NCBI GenBank assembly: GCA_034522075.1
Contig: JAXHLO010000015.1
Span: 17,065 to 81,064 of the forward strand
Direction: 5' to 3'
Length of the DNA: 64,000 nucleotides
From: UBA7803 sp034522075
Lineage (GTDB): Bacteria; Pseudomonadota; Gammaproteobacteria; Pseudomonadales; Azotimanducaceae
Shown: in pieces, positions 47,958 to 56,579 of the stretch
Position numbering within the stretch: the first letter of the stretch is position 1
Layout: each line of letters opens with the position of its first letter
Notes under the pieces: model-generated
Told to the model about the DNA's origin: nothing
Databases searched by the model: none
Seen by the model: the letters and a program-made list of their open reading frames with translations, nothing else
Made by a program: the position numbers and the translations under genes

Positions 47958-50360
47958 ATGATCGAGGCTCGGACGGCACGATTTGCCGATGCGTTGTTCC
48001 TGGCCGACCGGCTGCGCTATGAGGATGCCCGCGAAATCGCCGGCGTCTGGGGCGTTGGCGCACGGGAGGGGTTGTTCCTGTGTCTGCTGCACAGCGACCG
48101 GGCGTTCACCCTGGTCGAACAGGGGCATGCGGTGGCGTTGTGTGGAGTCACCGACAGCAACTGCGCGGGTCTGCGGATCGGTGTTCCCTGGCTGCTCGCC
48201 GGGGAACATCTGTTCGGCAACCGGCGCTGGGTGGTGCGCCACAGCCGAGCCTGGATCGATCACCTGCTGCTCGACTATGACGTTCTGAACAATCTCACCG
48301 GCACGGACAATGTGGTTCACCTGCGCTGGCTGGCCTGGTGCGGATTCCTGCCCTTGCGGGACATCCCGGCCTATGGCCGGTCCGGGCGGCCATTCCGGGA
48401 GTTTTACCGGGTCAATGAACGTCGCGGCGTTCATCCGGACAGCGTGCACGATCTGCTGCTGGCGCGCCCGGTGCCGGCCGGCGGACTGTCGGCCGATTCG
48501 CCTGAGCGGCGCCTCGCCGGTGTCGGTATCGATCTGCTGGCGGATGTGGCGGCCGTGGAGCCGGCGGCACCGACACGCCTGGCGGAATGCCTGCAGGCCT
48601 TGGGTTGCCGGGCGGTGAATGCCGGGACCCAACGGATCGAACGGGCGGCGCTGCGCCTGCTGCAGGAAGCCGCTCCCCGCATCGACGCCGCACAGGATGT
48701 CGCCGAGCTCGGTGCCTGGTGCGAGGCGCTGGCGGAACTGCACGTTGTCTGCACGCTGGAGGCCGGACCGGAACCCGCAGAGGTGGTGCAGAGTCTTCCG
48801 CCCCGGCGCCTGCCCCGGCTGCTGGCCGAGGCTGCCGCAGGACGGCTGCTGCAGCGGCCGGACGGCGGGGGCGATGCGGTAGCGCGCCTGTTCGGGCAGA
48901 TGGTGCAGCACTATCAGCGCACGTTGACGCTCGACCATCGGGTTACCGCCGTCCATGGCTATCGTCTGCATGGTGCTGCCCTCGGCATCTCCACTGAGGC
49001 GGTCAATCAGCCGCTGGGCGTCTCCCGGGACGATGTGCAGCGCCTCATCAGCGAACACTATGTGACCGAGTTCCTGTGCGGCGCCGGCGACGCCGCCGGC
49101 GGCGGCATAGCCCTGGCGCGCCGGAGGCTGCAGCAGCGGCCATTGATTCACGGTGATGTGCTTGCCCGCGTCGCCTCACTGGCCGGCCGGGCGCCCTGGG
49201 CGGGCACGCCGCTCGCACCAGCCCTGCGTGACAGCCTGAACCAGTGGACGACGGGCGGTTGCGGCGTTAATTGCCTGGCGGACGCCGTGACGCTGTCGGC
49301 GTCTCTGGCTCATGGCGTCGCTCTGCGCTGTCTGCCGGGCTTTCGCCTGGGCGGCGTGGATAGTGCCTATGCCGAGCGCCATGGGCTCTACCGGCTGTTG
49401 CGTGCGGCCATTCTGCTGGCCGCCGTGGAGGGATGGGAGCCGGCCACTGGCCCGCTGCTCATGGACGAGGCCGCCGGGCTGCTGGCGGTCAACCGGCTCG
49501 ACGATGCCCTGCTGACCGCCCCGGCGGAGCAGGCCCGCCGGGGCGAGGAACCGACTCTGTTGCTCACGCAGCTATCCGCACTCTGGGGCCCCGCCATGGC
49601 CGGCGATGACGATCTGGCCTACCTCTGCGGCATGCTGGCTCCCGGCATGGTCGTGCCGGTGACCCACGCTCTGCAGTTGCCGGCGGCGCTGCTGGCCTGG
49701 CACCTGACGGTCAGCGGGGCGTTGCCGGAGGCCATTGCCGAGGTGGGCGAAATCCTCGGCCGCCGGCAACCGGCCGCCAATGCACGCGGCAGACGCTGCG
49801 CAAGTTCCTACGCCGCCGCGGCGCTGCGGTGGGTATGGTGGGTCTGCAGCAATCATTCAAGCGTCATGCCCGCAATGCCGCAGCAGCCATCAGCCGACCC
49901 GTCAGCGGATCGTGACCGCGATCTGATGGCATTGCTGTGCCGGTTGCTGCGGGCGCAGCGGCCCGCGCTGGCGGATGCCCTGACCGGCCCCGCGCGGCGG
50001 CCGGCGGCAAGCGTGATCGCCGACCTGTGCCGGCAACGGGTGCTCGGCTCCCAGCGGCCGGCGTCTGTTCAGGAACTCGAGCGCCTGGGGCCGCGAGTGA
50101 TCTGCATTCCGCTGCGCGGCCCTGCCGTGCTGCTCGAGGCCGGCGGCAACGATACGTTCACCGTGGCTAGTGCAGCAGCCGGGACGGCACGGGCAGTAAC
50201 CGCATCGAGCCTGCAGCGGCTGCTGCCGTGTGAAGCGATTTACCCGTTGCCCCGAACCGGCAGCGAGCGCGCACGCCTTACCCAGTTGCCGGCACGGGTA
50301 TTGCCGTTTATCTCAAGCTCACGGCGCAGATTCTCGGTCTGGGCATGCCCGTGTGCATGA
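47958..50360 (+). CDS. Large protein with phage Gp13-like (GNAT-like) N-terminal domain
   Basis: This 800-codon open frame starts at ATG 47958 behind GGAGG. Residues 1-155 resemble T7 Gp13-family proteins, a GNAT-like fold: AIEARTARFADALFLADRL-type start, VEQGHAVALCGV, and NVVHLRWLAWCGFLPLRDIPAYG matching Gp13 'HIRFLKTIGAVF'. About 450 helical residues follow that I cannot place, including QWTTGGCGVNCLADAVTLS. From about residue 655 the text changes to a segment (LLCRLLRAQRPALADALTG ... VICIPLRGPAVLLEAGG) resembling the C39-like, non-proteolytic domain that begins HlyB-type transporters. This tail probably belongs to the next gene: the frame may be an artefact fusion of two genes by indels near 49780 and 50290. 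Confidence 0.6.
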   Translation: MIEARTARFADALFLADRLRYEDAREIAGVWGVGAREGLFLCLLHSDRAFTLVEQGHAVALCGVTDSNCAGLRIGVPWLLAGEHLFGNRRWVVRHSRAWIDHLLLDYDVLNNLTGTDNVVHLRWLAWCGFLPLRDIPAYGRSGRPFREFYRVNERRGVHPDSVHDLLLARPVPAGGLSADSPERRLAGVGIDLLADVAAVEPAAPTRLAECLQALGCRAVNAGTQRIERAALRLLQEAAPRIDAAQDVAELGAWCEALAELHVVCTLEAGPEPAEVVQSLPPRRLPRLLAEAAAGRLLQRPDGGGDAVARLFGQMVQHYQRTLTLDHRVTAVHGYRLHGAALGISTEAVNQPLGVSRDDVQRLISEHYVTEFLCGAGDAAGGGIALARRRLQQRPLIHGDVLARVASLAGRAPWAGTPLAPALRDSLNQWTTGGCGVNCLADAVTLSASLAHGVALRCLPGFRLGGVDSAYAERHGLYRLLRAAILLAAVEGWEPATGPLLMDEAAGLLAVNRLDDALLTAPAEQARRGEEPTLLLTQLSALWGPAMAGDDDLAYLCGMLAPGMVVPVTHALQLPAALLAWHLTVSGALPEAIAEVGEILGRRQPAANARGRRCASSYAAAALRWVWWVCSNHSSVMPAMPQQPSADPSADRDRDLMALLCRLLRAQRPALADALTGPARRPAASVIADLCRQRVLGSQRPASVQELERLGPRVICIPLRGPAVLLEAGGNDTFTVASAAAGTARAVTASSLQRLLPCEAIYPLPRTGSERARLTQLPARVLPFISSSRRRFSVWACPCA

Positions 50361-51907
50361 TGCTGATCATCGACAAAGTGGTGACCCAGGGCGCGCAGAA
50401 CACGCTCGTGGCCCTGCTGGCGGGCGTTGCCTTGTTAACCGTGTTTCAGTACCTGTTTCTCTGGGTGCACGCTGTCCACGCCGCCCGCCAGGCAGAACTT
50501 CTCGCCCATGCGCAGCGTGCCGCCGTGTTCGAGACTCTGCTGGCCAGCCGTTCCGGGGCCCGCTGGGTGAGCCTGGGCTGGGATGTGGTGAACGCCTGTC
50601 TCGACCGCGCGCGGTTTCGGGTAGAGACCCGGCCGCAGTTTGCCGCCGACTGCTGCTATGTGGTGCTGCTGGCCGGACTGATGTGCGGTTTCAATCTCTG
50701 GCTGGCGCTGATCTCGGCCGCGTTCATACCCCTGTATCTGCTCATCGACGTCTGGGGCGGCGCGCGGGCCCGACGGCACATGGCGGGCTGCACCGAGCTG
50801 CGCAGCGCCCTGGCGGCCCGGCATTTCGAGTCGGCGGCCGCCGTGGAGGAAATTCGCGCACTCGATCTGGCCGGTTACGTGGCGGCGCGTTGGCTCGACA
50901 CGGACGTGGATCTGGCGGCCGCCCGTTACCAGGCAGCACTGTTCAGCCGCCTCAGTGCACTGGGCGTAGAGTTTCTGCAGAAGCTTTCGCTGATTGTGAT
51001 TGCCCTGGTCGGTGTCGGTGCCGTGATCGGCGGCACCATGACCCTGGGTCAGTACATCGCTTTCAATCTGCTGTCCATGCAGCTCGGCGCACCGGTCCTG
51101 CGTATCGCGGCTTATCGGCGCAGCCGCGACGAGCAACATCTCGCCGTGCAGGCGGAACATGCGCTGGCGCAGAACTGCGCGGCAGATGCCTGGGCGCCCG
51201 GCGGCGCGCTGGTATTGCCCGCACAGCGGCAGACCACGTTGCACGTAGACAGCGTGGCGAGCGTCCCTGCAGCGGGCCGTTCTGAACGGTCGGTTTCGTT
51301 CGCCGTCACCGCTGGCGGCTGGGTCGGCATCACCGGGCCGTCGGGATGCGGCAAGAGCACGCTGCTGCGGGCCATCGCCGGGCTCGAGGTGCCCCGGCAC
51401 GGAACCGTGCGGATCAATGGTCTGGCAGTCGTGCAGATCGAACGCCGGCATCTGGCCCGGCAGGTTCGCCTGGTCGGCCAGCGGCCCGTGGTGTTTTCGG
51501 CCTCCGTGGCAGAGAACATCCGTCTCGGCGATCCGACAGCGTCGCCGCAGCAGATTGCCGCGGTGGCCCGGGTGTGCGGCGTGCTGGAAATTGCCGAACG
51601 ATTGCCGGGGCATCTGAACACGCTGGTGGGGCCTGCCGGACAGACGTTGTCCGGCGGTGAGATGCAGCGCATCGTCCTCGCCCGGGCGCTGCTCGCGCAG
51701 CCGCGCGTGTTGCTGCTCGATGAGGCCACGGCGGCCCTCGACCTGCCGGGCGAGGCAGTGTTGTTGCGCAATGCGCGCGCCTTCCTGCCGGATGCTGCGG
51801 TGGTGCTGGTGGCTCACCGGCAGTCGTCGCTGGCGCAGTGCGGGCAGATTGTGCAGATGCAGGCGGCTGCGCCGCTGCAGCCGGTCTCTCTGGCCGCGGC
51901 GGGCTGA
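50345..51907 (+). CDS. Type I secretion ABC transporter (permease-ATPase)
   Basis: The 520-residue protein has a six-helix exporter domain (MPVCMMLIIDKVVTQGAQNTL..., FIPLYLLIDVWGGARARRHMAG, SLIVIALVGVGAVIGG) and an ATPase with Walker A GPSGCGKST, signature LSGGEMQRIVLARALL, Walker B VLLLDEATAALD and H-loop VAHRQS. It matches the HlyB/LapB type. The first membrane helix is cut at the annotated ATG, but the same frame is open upstream to a stop at 50231 and encodes GIAVYLKLTAQILGLG without any usual start codon. The true N-terminus therefore lies in the preceding frame, whose end looks like a C39-like domain lacking the protease Cys and His. HlyD follows after four bases. Confidence 0.85.
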   Translation: MPVCMMLIIDKVVTQGAQNTLVALLAGVALLTVFQYLFLWVHAVHAARQAELLAHAQRAAVFETLLASRSGARWVSLGWDVVNACLDRARFRVETRPQFAADCCYVVLLAGLMCGFNLWLALISAAFIPLYLLIDVWGGARARRHMAGCTELRSALAARHFESAAAVEEIRALDLAGYVAARWLDTDVDLAAARYQAALFSRLSALGVEFLQKLSLIVIALVGVGAVIGGTMTLGQYIAFNLLSMQLGAPVLRIAAYRRSRDEQHLAVQAEHALAQNCAADAWAPGGALVLPAQRQTTLHVDSVASVPAAGRSERSVSFAVTAGGWVGITGPSGCGKSTLLRAIAGLEVPRHGTVRINGLAVVQIERRHLARQVRLVGQRPVVFSASVAENIRLGDPTASPQQIAAVARVCGVLEIAERLPGHLNTLVGPAGQTLSGGEMQRIVLARALLAQPRVLLLDEATAALDLPGEAVLLRNARAFLPDAAVVLVAHRQSSLAQCGQIVQMQAAAPLQPVSLAAAG

Positions 51908-51911
51908 TACG

Positions 51912-53171
51912 GTGGGCGAGTCGAAGGGGCTGGCCGATCGTCTGCCGCGCGCCGTGTCGCTGTGGCGCGGCACATTGCTGGGTACGTCGTGCCTGCTGGC
52001 GCTGCTCATCTGGGCTGCGCTGACCCGGGTGGAAATCGTCGTCACTGCTCCGGCCACGGCGCGTCCTGTGGGCGGCAATACCGAACTGCGTGCGCCCGCT
52101 GCCCGCAGGGTGGCGCACCTTCACGTCCGCGAAGGTCAACGGGTCAGCCGCGGACAGCTCATAGCCGTGCTTGGATCCGGCAGCGAGGACTCTCAGTGGC
52201 GGTCCGCCCGCGTCGCCCTGGCCGCGCAGCGCCGCGTGCTGCGTGATGAGCGTGCTCTGCTGGGTGCCCTGGACGGGCAGATCGACGCGGCGGGGGTCTC
52301 TGCGCAGGTACGCTTGCGCCTGCGTGAGCATCGCGGTGCGCTGGCAGGCGCCGACGCACAAGCGGCATCGCTGCTGGCCGAGCAACGTGCTGCAGCCGCC
52401 CGCGCTGCCGCCCTGCGGCGTCTGATCGCGGTCAAGGCCGAGCGCCGCGCGGCGGTGGAAGCGGCCGGTGCGCAGGGCGCCATGAGCCGTTTCGAAGTTC
52501 TGCGGGCCCGGGAGGACCACCTGGCCCATGCGGCAGAGCTCGCTGCCGCCCAGGGGCTCATGGACGTGGCCGGGCAGCGTCTGCGTGCGCAACGCCAGCA
52601 ACGCATCACGCTGGACAGCGGTTTCCGCAGCTCGGTACGGGCCGCCATCGACGCCGCAGAGGTCGAGGTGATGGCGCTGCGCAGCCGGCTGGCCCAGGCA
52701 GCCGAGCAACGCCGCAACCACCGGATCACGGCTCCCGCGGACGGTCTGATGCACCGCGTCCATGTGGCGGCGGGAGAATTCGTGGCGCAAGGTGATTCGC
52801 TGGGCGTGCTCGTGCCGAACCGGCCCGAGCTGGTTTTCGAAACCCGGGTAGCGCCGGGTCAGACGGCATTCCTGCGGGAGGGCCAGGCGTGCCGGGTCAA
52901 GCTCGATGCTCTGCCGTTCGCCCGCTATGGCGCCATACCCTGCACGGTGACCGCGTTGGATCAGGATGCGGAGATCTCCGATCAGGGCGCAGCCCACTAC
53001 CGGGTCAACGTCCATCCGGCGGCGGTAGCGCTGCGCGCCGACGGTGAACCGGTGCGGCTGCTTCCTGGAGCTACCGGGTGGGTGGATGTCATCGCCGGCG
53101 AGCGCACCGTGCTCAGCTTTGTCACCGAGCCGCTGTGGCGTTTTACCCGGGAGTCGCTGCGGGAATGGTAG
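51912..53171 (+). CDS. HlyD-family membrane fusion protein
   Basis: The 419-residue protein has one N-terminal membrane helix (LWRGTLLGTSCLLALLIWAAL), a lipoyl/barrel-sandwich half (LRAPAARRVAHLHVREGQRVSRGQLIAVLGSG), a long Ala/Arg-rich coiled coil and the closing half HRITAPADGLMHRVHVAAGEFVAQGDSLGVLVP, then a beta-barrel domain. This is the periplasmic adaptor of type I secretion systems, linking the ABC exporter to a TolC-type channel not encoded here. The GTG start is four bases after the transporter stop. Its 3' end overlaps the convergent lipoprotein gene by 29 bases. Confidence 0.88.
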   Translation: MGESKGLADRLPRAVSLWRGTLLGTSCLLALLIWAALTRVEIVVTAPATARPVGGNTELRAPAARRVAHLHVREGQRVSRGQLIAVLGSGSEDSQWRSARVALAAQRRVLRDERALLGALDGQIDAAGVSAQVRLRLREHRGALAGADAQAASLLAEQRAAAARAAALRRLIAVKAERRAAVEAAGAQGAMSRFEVLRAREDHLAHAAELAAAQGLMDVAGQRLRAQRQQRITLDSGFRSSVRAAIDAAEVEVMALRSRLAQAAEQRRNHRITAPADGLMHRVHVAAGEFVAQGDSLGVLVPNRPELVFETRVAPGQTAFLREGQACRVKLDALPFARYGAIPCTVTALDQDAEISDQGAAHYRVNVHPAAVALRADGEPVRLLPGATGWVDVIAGERTVLSFVTEPLWRFTRESLREW

Positions 53172-53841
53172 TGTCCGGGGGCGCCACCGACTCGGGGCAG
53201 GGGAATTCATCGGAGCGGGTATCACACAGCCGTATGCCCTTCAGGTGAGCCGTCCACTCCGCCATCTCCTGGGCCGTGAGCGGCTGGCCGTCGCCGCGCA
53301 TGGGCGGCACGCGCAGGCGCCGGGTGATGACGTAGAACTCGTCATTGCCCTGGATGGCCTTGGCCATCACCACCTGGCCGTGGGGCGAGCTCTCGAGCTC
53401 CGGACAGATCATCAGCCGCACCGAGGTTGGGTAGCCGTTCTCGAACCCCGAGGAGATGTTGATGCCCTCGAACCCCTTGCAGCTCGCCTCCAGATCCCGG
53501 CTCACTGCCTGCACGAATTCGATGGGGTCGGGCAGCGGCTTGCCCTCCTGGGCCTCGAAGGTGATGCGTTCCACCCGACCTTCCGGCTCATCCGGCGGCC
53601 CGTACTCGGCCATGCGCAACACCGGGGTCTGCATCGCGCCGGTTTCCACCCAGCCTTGCGGCGGTTCGGCCAGCAGAATCTCCCCACTGGGAGGGGGTTC
53701 CGCGTCGCCGGCCCCGTTGGGCGCAGGGGTCTGGGAGCCGTTGTCGCTGCTGGTGCCGCAGCCGGCCAGCAGGATCAGCATTGCCAGCGCTGTTGCACCG
53801 CGGGTGCTGGCGTGGCTCTGTGGGATCCGGCCCGACCTCAT
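53143..53841 (-). CDS. Lipoprotein of unknown function
   Basis: The 232-residue protein has a lipoprotein signal (TALAMLILLAGC lipobox) followed by a Ser/Pro/Asn-rich linker. The mature domain contains two pairs of Cys (ASCKGFEG with MICPELE; LCDTRSDEFPCPES) that could form disulfides, and ends with a Pro/Thr-rich tail. I do not recognise the family. Its ATG overlaps the SDR stop (ATGA), so it is the last gene of the cyclase-to-SDR operon. Overlap with hlyD at the 3' end is convergent. Confidence 0.65.
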   Translation of the reverse strand: MRSGRIPQSHASTRGATALAMLILLAGCGTSSDNGSQTPAPNGAGDAEPPPSGEILLAEPPQGWVETGAMQTPVLRMAEYGPPDEPEGRVERITFEAQEGKPLPDPIEFVQAVSRDLEASCKGFEGINISSGFENGYPTSVRLMICPELESSPHGQVVMAKAIQGNDEFYVITRRLRVPPMRGDGQPLTAQEMAEWTAHLKGIRLCDTRSDEFPCPESVAPPDTTIPAATPG

Positions 53842-54626
53842 TGGCGCGGAAACACCCAGGGATGGGATGCAGACAGGCCGCCGTCCACGGCGATGGCCTG
53901 GCCGTTCACATAGGACGCCCGGTCGCTCAGCAGAAAGCACGCCATCTGGGCGATTTCGTCGGGCTGGCCGGCGCGCCGGGTCGGATTGATCTGGCCGATA
54001 CGTTCTTCGGTACCGCGCTCCCGGGCGCGGTCGAAGGCACCCTGGGTCATGCCGGTTTCGATGAGCCCCGGGCAGATGGCATTGATGCGCACGCCGCTGC
54101 CGTAGAGCTGATAGGCCACGGTCTGCACGATGCTGATGACGCCCGCCTTGCTGGCGCTGTAGTCCACGCCGCCGGCATTGGCCCGCAGCCCGGCCACCGA
54201 CGCCGTGCACAGCAAAGCCCCGCCGCCCTGCTCGGTGAGGTGGGGAATAGCGTGCTTCACGGCCAGAAACACGCCAACGGTGTTGATGGCCAGGGTGCGC
54301 TGCCAGTCCTCCACGGTGAGCTCGGCGATGCTGAGGCGGCCGCTGCTCACGCCGGCGTTGGCGTAGACGCCGTCCAGGCCGCCGAATTCGCGCACACAGC
54401 GGCCGATGAAATCAGCCACCGCCGCTTCGTCGCTGACATCGGCGCGCACGGCGACGGCCTGGCCGCCGGCTGCCCCAATGGCATCCGCCGTGTCGTTCAC
54501 CGCTTCGGCGATATCCACCGCCACGACCCGCGCGCCGGCGGCGGCGGCAAGGATGCTGGTGGCCCGGCCGATGCCGCTGGCGGCACCGGTGATCACCAGC
54601 CGTTTGCCCTGCAGTTCCTGCTCCAT
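53838..54626 (-). CDS. SDR-family oxidoreductase
   Basis: The 262-residue classical SDR has the cofactor loop TGAASGIGRATS, an acidic residue after the second strand (VAVDIAEA) suggesting NAD preference, YANAGVS for the NNAG motif, catalytic Ser in CTASVAGL and the YSASK active site (VDYSASKAGVISIVQ). The C-terminus ASYVNGQAIAVDGGLSAS is standard. Substrate unknown. It lies 13 bases downstream of the nucleoside hydrolase and overlaps the lipoprotein gene by four bases, so it belongs to the same unit. Confidence 0.88.
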   Translation of the reverse strand: MEQELQGKRLVITGAASGIGRATSILAAAAGARVVAVDIAEAVNDTADAIGAAGGQAVAVRADVSDEAAVADFIGRCVREFGGLDGVYANAGVSSGRLSIAELTVEDWQRTLAINTVGVFLAVKHAIPHLTEQGGGALLCTASVAGLRANAGGVDYSASKAGVISIVQTVAYQLYGSGVRINAICPGLIETGMTQGAFDRARERGTEERIGQINPTRRAGQPDEIAQMACFLLSDRASYVNGQAIAVDGGLSASHPWVFPRQ

Positions 54627-54639
54627 GAAAAACCCTTTC

Positions 54640-55590
54640 TCAGTACACCGTGGTCACGACATCGCGCACGAACGCCTCCCGGCCGCCGGGCGCGAATCCC
54701 GTGCAATAGGTTACCCGATCGCCGGGGTAATCCGGGTCGCACTCGAGCCAGTAGGAGCGACTGTAGGAGCGACTTTCCAGTCGCGACCCGGAGGTCGCTC
54801 CCACAGCCCCCACCTCCTGTATCCGCCACCCGCGCTGCTCTGTCACGAAATACTCCGGATGCCGCAGCCAGGCGATGGCGGCGGAATCCCACGGATGAAA
54901 GCCCGCGTCCACCGGGAACGTGCGGGTCCAGTAGCTGCACCAGGCCAGGGAGTTGCGGTGAAAGTAGTCGGCGGTGGCCGTGCCCACCCGGCGGATGGCC
55001 TCCAGATCGTCGGCGGTCACGGCCACCTGGCTGGTCAGTTCGAAACCGGCCAGCACCACCGGTACGCCGGCCTCCAGCAGCAGGCGGGCAGCGCGCACGT
55101 CATTCTCGAAATTGAAGTCACGCACCGGCCCGGCCTCGCCGAGATAGAAGGGGGCGTCTTCGCTGCGGCCGGCCACGGCGATCACCGATGCCACGTTGCC
55201 GAGCACGTCCGGGTGATGATGGGCCAGCAGACCCAGATTGGTCAGCGGGCCGATGGCGGCGATGTGCGCCGGCCCGGCGCGCAGGGTGCTGGCGAGAAAC
55301 TCCACCGCCTCGTTGGGCGGCGGCAGCGTGCCGGCGGCAGGCAGGGCTCGATCGGCGCCCGGCAGCACCGGGATGTCCGCCTCCTTCAAGGTGACGATGT
55401 CGCGGGCCACCTGGTAGACGAACTCGTGGGGGGCATTGCCGTAGACACAGGTGACACCCAGCAGATCAATGTCATCGGCGTTGATGGACTCTACCAGGGC
55501 GAAGGCGTCGTCGATGTCCCGCGGCCGGCCGTCATGCTCGATGCCGAGGGCCACGTCGGTGTCGATGATCAGCGGAATGGCCCCGCTCAT
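54640..55590 (-). CDS. Nucleoside hydrolase (IUNH family) containing a REP insertion
   Basis: The 316-residue protein fits the inosine-uridine nucleoside hydrolase fold. The N-terminus IPLIIDTDVALGIEHDGRPRDIDDAFALVE is a stretched version of the DTDxGxDDA calcium site; IAAIGPLTNLGLLAHHHPDV and FNFENDVRAARLLLEAGVP are conserved. It would cleave the N-glycosidic bond of a nucleoside. Near the C-terminus about 18 residues (AVGATSGSRLES...) are encoded by an in-frame REP-like palindrome at 54751-54806; conserved-looking sequence resumes at YWLECDPDYPGDR. Start overlaps the upstream kinase gene (ATGA). Confidence 0.82.
   Translation of the reverse strand: MSGAIPLIIDTDVALGIEHDGRPRDIDDAFALVESINADDIDLLGVTCVYGNAPHEFVYQVARDIVTLKEADIPVLPGADRALPAAGTLPPPNEAVEFLASTLRAGPAHIAAIGPLTNLGLLAHHHPDVLGNVASVIAVAGRSEDAPFYLGEAGPVRDFNFENDVRAARLLLEAGVPVVLAGFELTSQVAVTADDLEAIRRVGTATADYFHRNSLAWCSYWTRTFPVDAGFHPWDSAAIAWLRHPEYFVTEQRGWRIQEVGAVGATSGSRLESRSYSRSYWLECDPDYPGDRVTYCTGFAPGGREAFVRDVVTTVY
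54751..54806. repeat. REP-like palindrome inside the nucleoside hydrolase gene
   Basis: GTAGGAGCGACT occurs twice in tandem (54751-54762 and 54763-54774). It runs into TTTCCAGTCGCGACC and is closed by the inverted GGTCGCTCCCACAGCC. The same unit occurs at 26530. It keeps the host reading frame open. Confidence 0.8.
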
Positions 55591-56579
55591 GACGTCACCG
55601 CCATGCGGGCCCAGCCCAGCCAGCTCGTGCGGGCGTCGTCGCCGGCGGTCAGCGGCAGTTGCGCGACCCCCAGCAGGCGCCGTATCACCTCCATGCCGGC
55701 GAAGGCGTCGGCCAGCGCCTGGCTGAAGCCCGCCGGAGCGGCGTAGCCGCGCAGAATCCCGGCCGCGGCATCGGCCGGATAGCCGGCCATGATCAGATGT
55801 GCCATGAACACCCCCACGTCGAATTCCGCCGGGCCGGCAAAGCCGAACTCCGGGTCGATGACGGCCACCGTGCGCTCGCCGTGCGGCAACCAGCTGCCGG
55901 GATAGAAATCCCCGTGCAACAGCGCCGGAGCTGCGTCGTGTGCGGCGGCGCCGGTATACAGCCGGCCCAGCTCCCTGGCCCGGGCGCGCAGGGCTTCATC
56001 CGCGGCCAGGCGCTGCTGATGATCCCGCAAGGCGTCACTGAGCGCCACACCGTTGTCCGTATCGAACGGCACCTCGAAGATGTGGGTGTGATTCAGCGCA
56101 CGCATGTCGTCGTTGGCGGGAATCCGGCCGGTGCTTACGGGCAGGGCGTGGAGCTCGCTCAGCCACTGCGCCAGCACGGTCAGGACGGGTTCATGATCCG
56201 CTGTCGGGCCCGAATCGTAGATGGAAGTCAGGTCGCCCTGGGAACCCAGGTCTTCCAGGCACAGCAGATGCTCTGCCGGGTCTTCGCCGAGCAGGGCGGG
56301 GGTATGCAGGCGCAGTGCCGGGTACGGCTCGATGGTGCGATAGAAGGCCGCCTCCGCCGCCAGCCGTTCGACGGGCGCAGGAATCTGCGGATACCGGGCG
56401 ACCCAGGGCACCGCCTGCTTGAGGATGAAGCTGCGCGCCGGCAGGCGCACCCGCAGCAGGCGGTTCATGTTGCCCTGGCCTGGCACCTCCAGGCCCACCA
56501 CATCCTCGCCGGCGGCGATCCAGCCGAGACGCCGCAGGTGCGCGGCGACCGCGCCGGCATGCTCGGCAAGCAGTTCCAT
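55587..56579 (-). CDS. APH-fold kinase resembling 5-methylthioribose kinase
   Basis: The 330-residue phosphotransferase has an MtnK-like nucleotide loop (VPGQGNMNRLLRVRL), a conserved Lys region FILKQAVPWVARYPQIPAPVERLAAEAAFY, LLCLEDLGSQGDL at the hinge, the catalytic loop ALLHGDFYPGSWLPHG and VIDPEFGFAGPAEFDVG with the metal-binding Asp. MtnK uses DPEFxxxGPxxFDxG in this way. It is coupled to a nucleoside hydrolase, so it likely phosphorylates the released pentose (ribose or methylthioribose). Its start overlaps the cyclase stop as TGATG. Confidence 0.78.
   Translation of the reverse strand: MELLAEHAGAVAAHLRRLGWIAAGEDVVGLEVPGQGNMNRLLRVRLPARSFILKQAVPWVARYPQIPAPVERLAAEAAFYRTIEPYPALRLHTPALLGEDPAEHLLCLEDLGSQGDLTSIYDSGPTADHEPVLTVLAQWLSELHALPVSTGRIPANDDMRALNHTHIFEVPFDTDNGVALSDALRDHQQRLAADEALRARARELGRLYTGAAAHDAAPALLHGDFYPGSWLPHGERTVAVIDPEFGFAGPAEFDVGVFMAHLIMAGYPADAAAGILRGYAAPAGFSQALADAFAGMEVIRRLLGVAQLPLTAGDDARTSWLGWARMAVTS

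Noticed and set aside
47704..47961. An 85-codon plus-strand frame between the small gene and the export operon, considered as a second precursor peptide
   Set aside because: Composition is Arg/Pro/Cys rich and unlike exported peptides, there is no ribosome-binding site, and it overlaps the next gene start.
47958..48420. A prophage remnant, suggested by the Gp13-like domain
   Set aside because: No other phage gene, integrase or att-like repeat is nearby, and the domain is part of a bacterial secretion operon.
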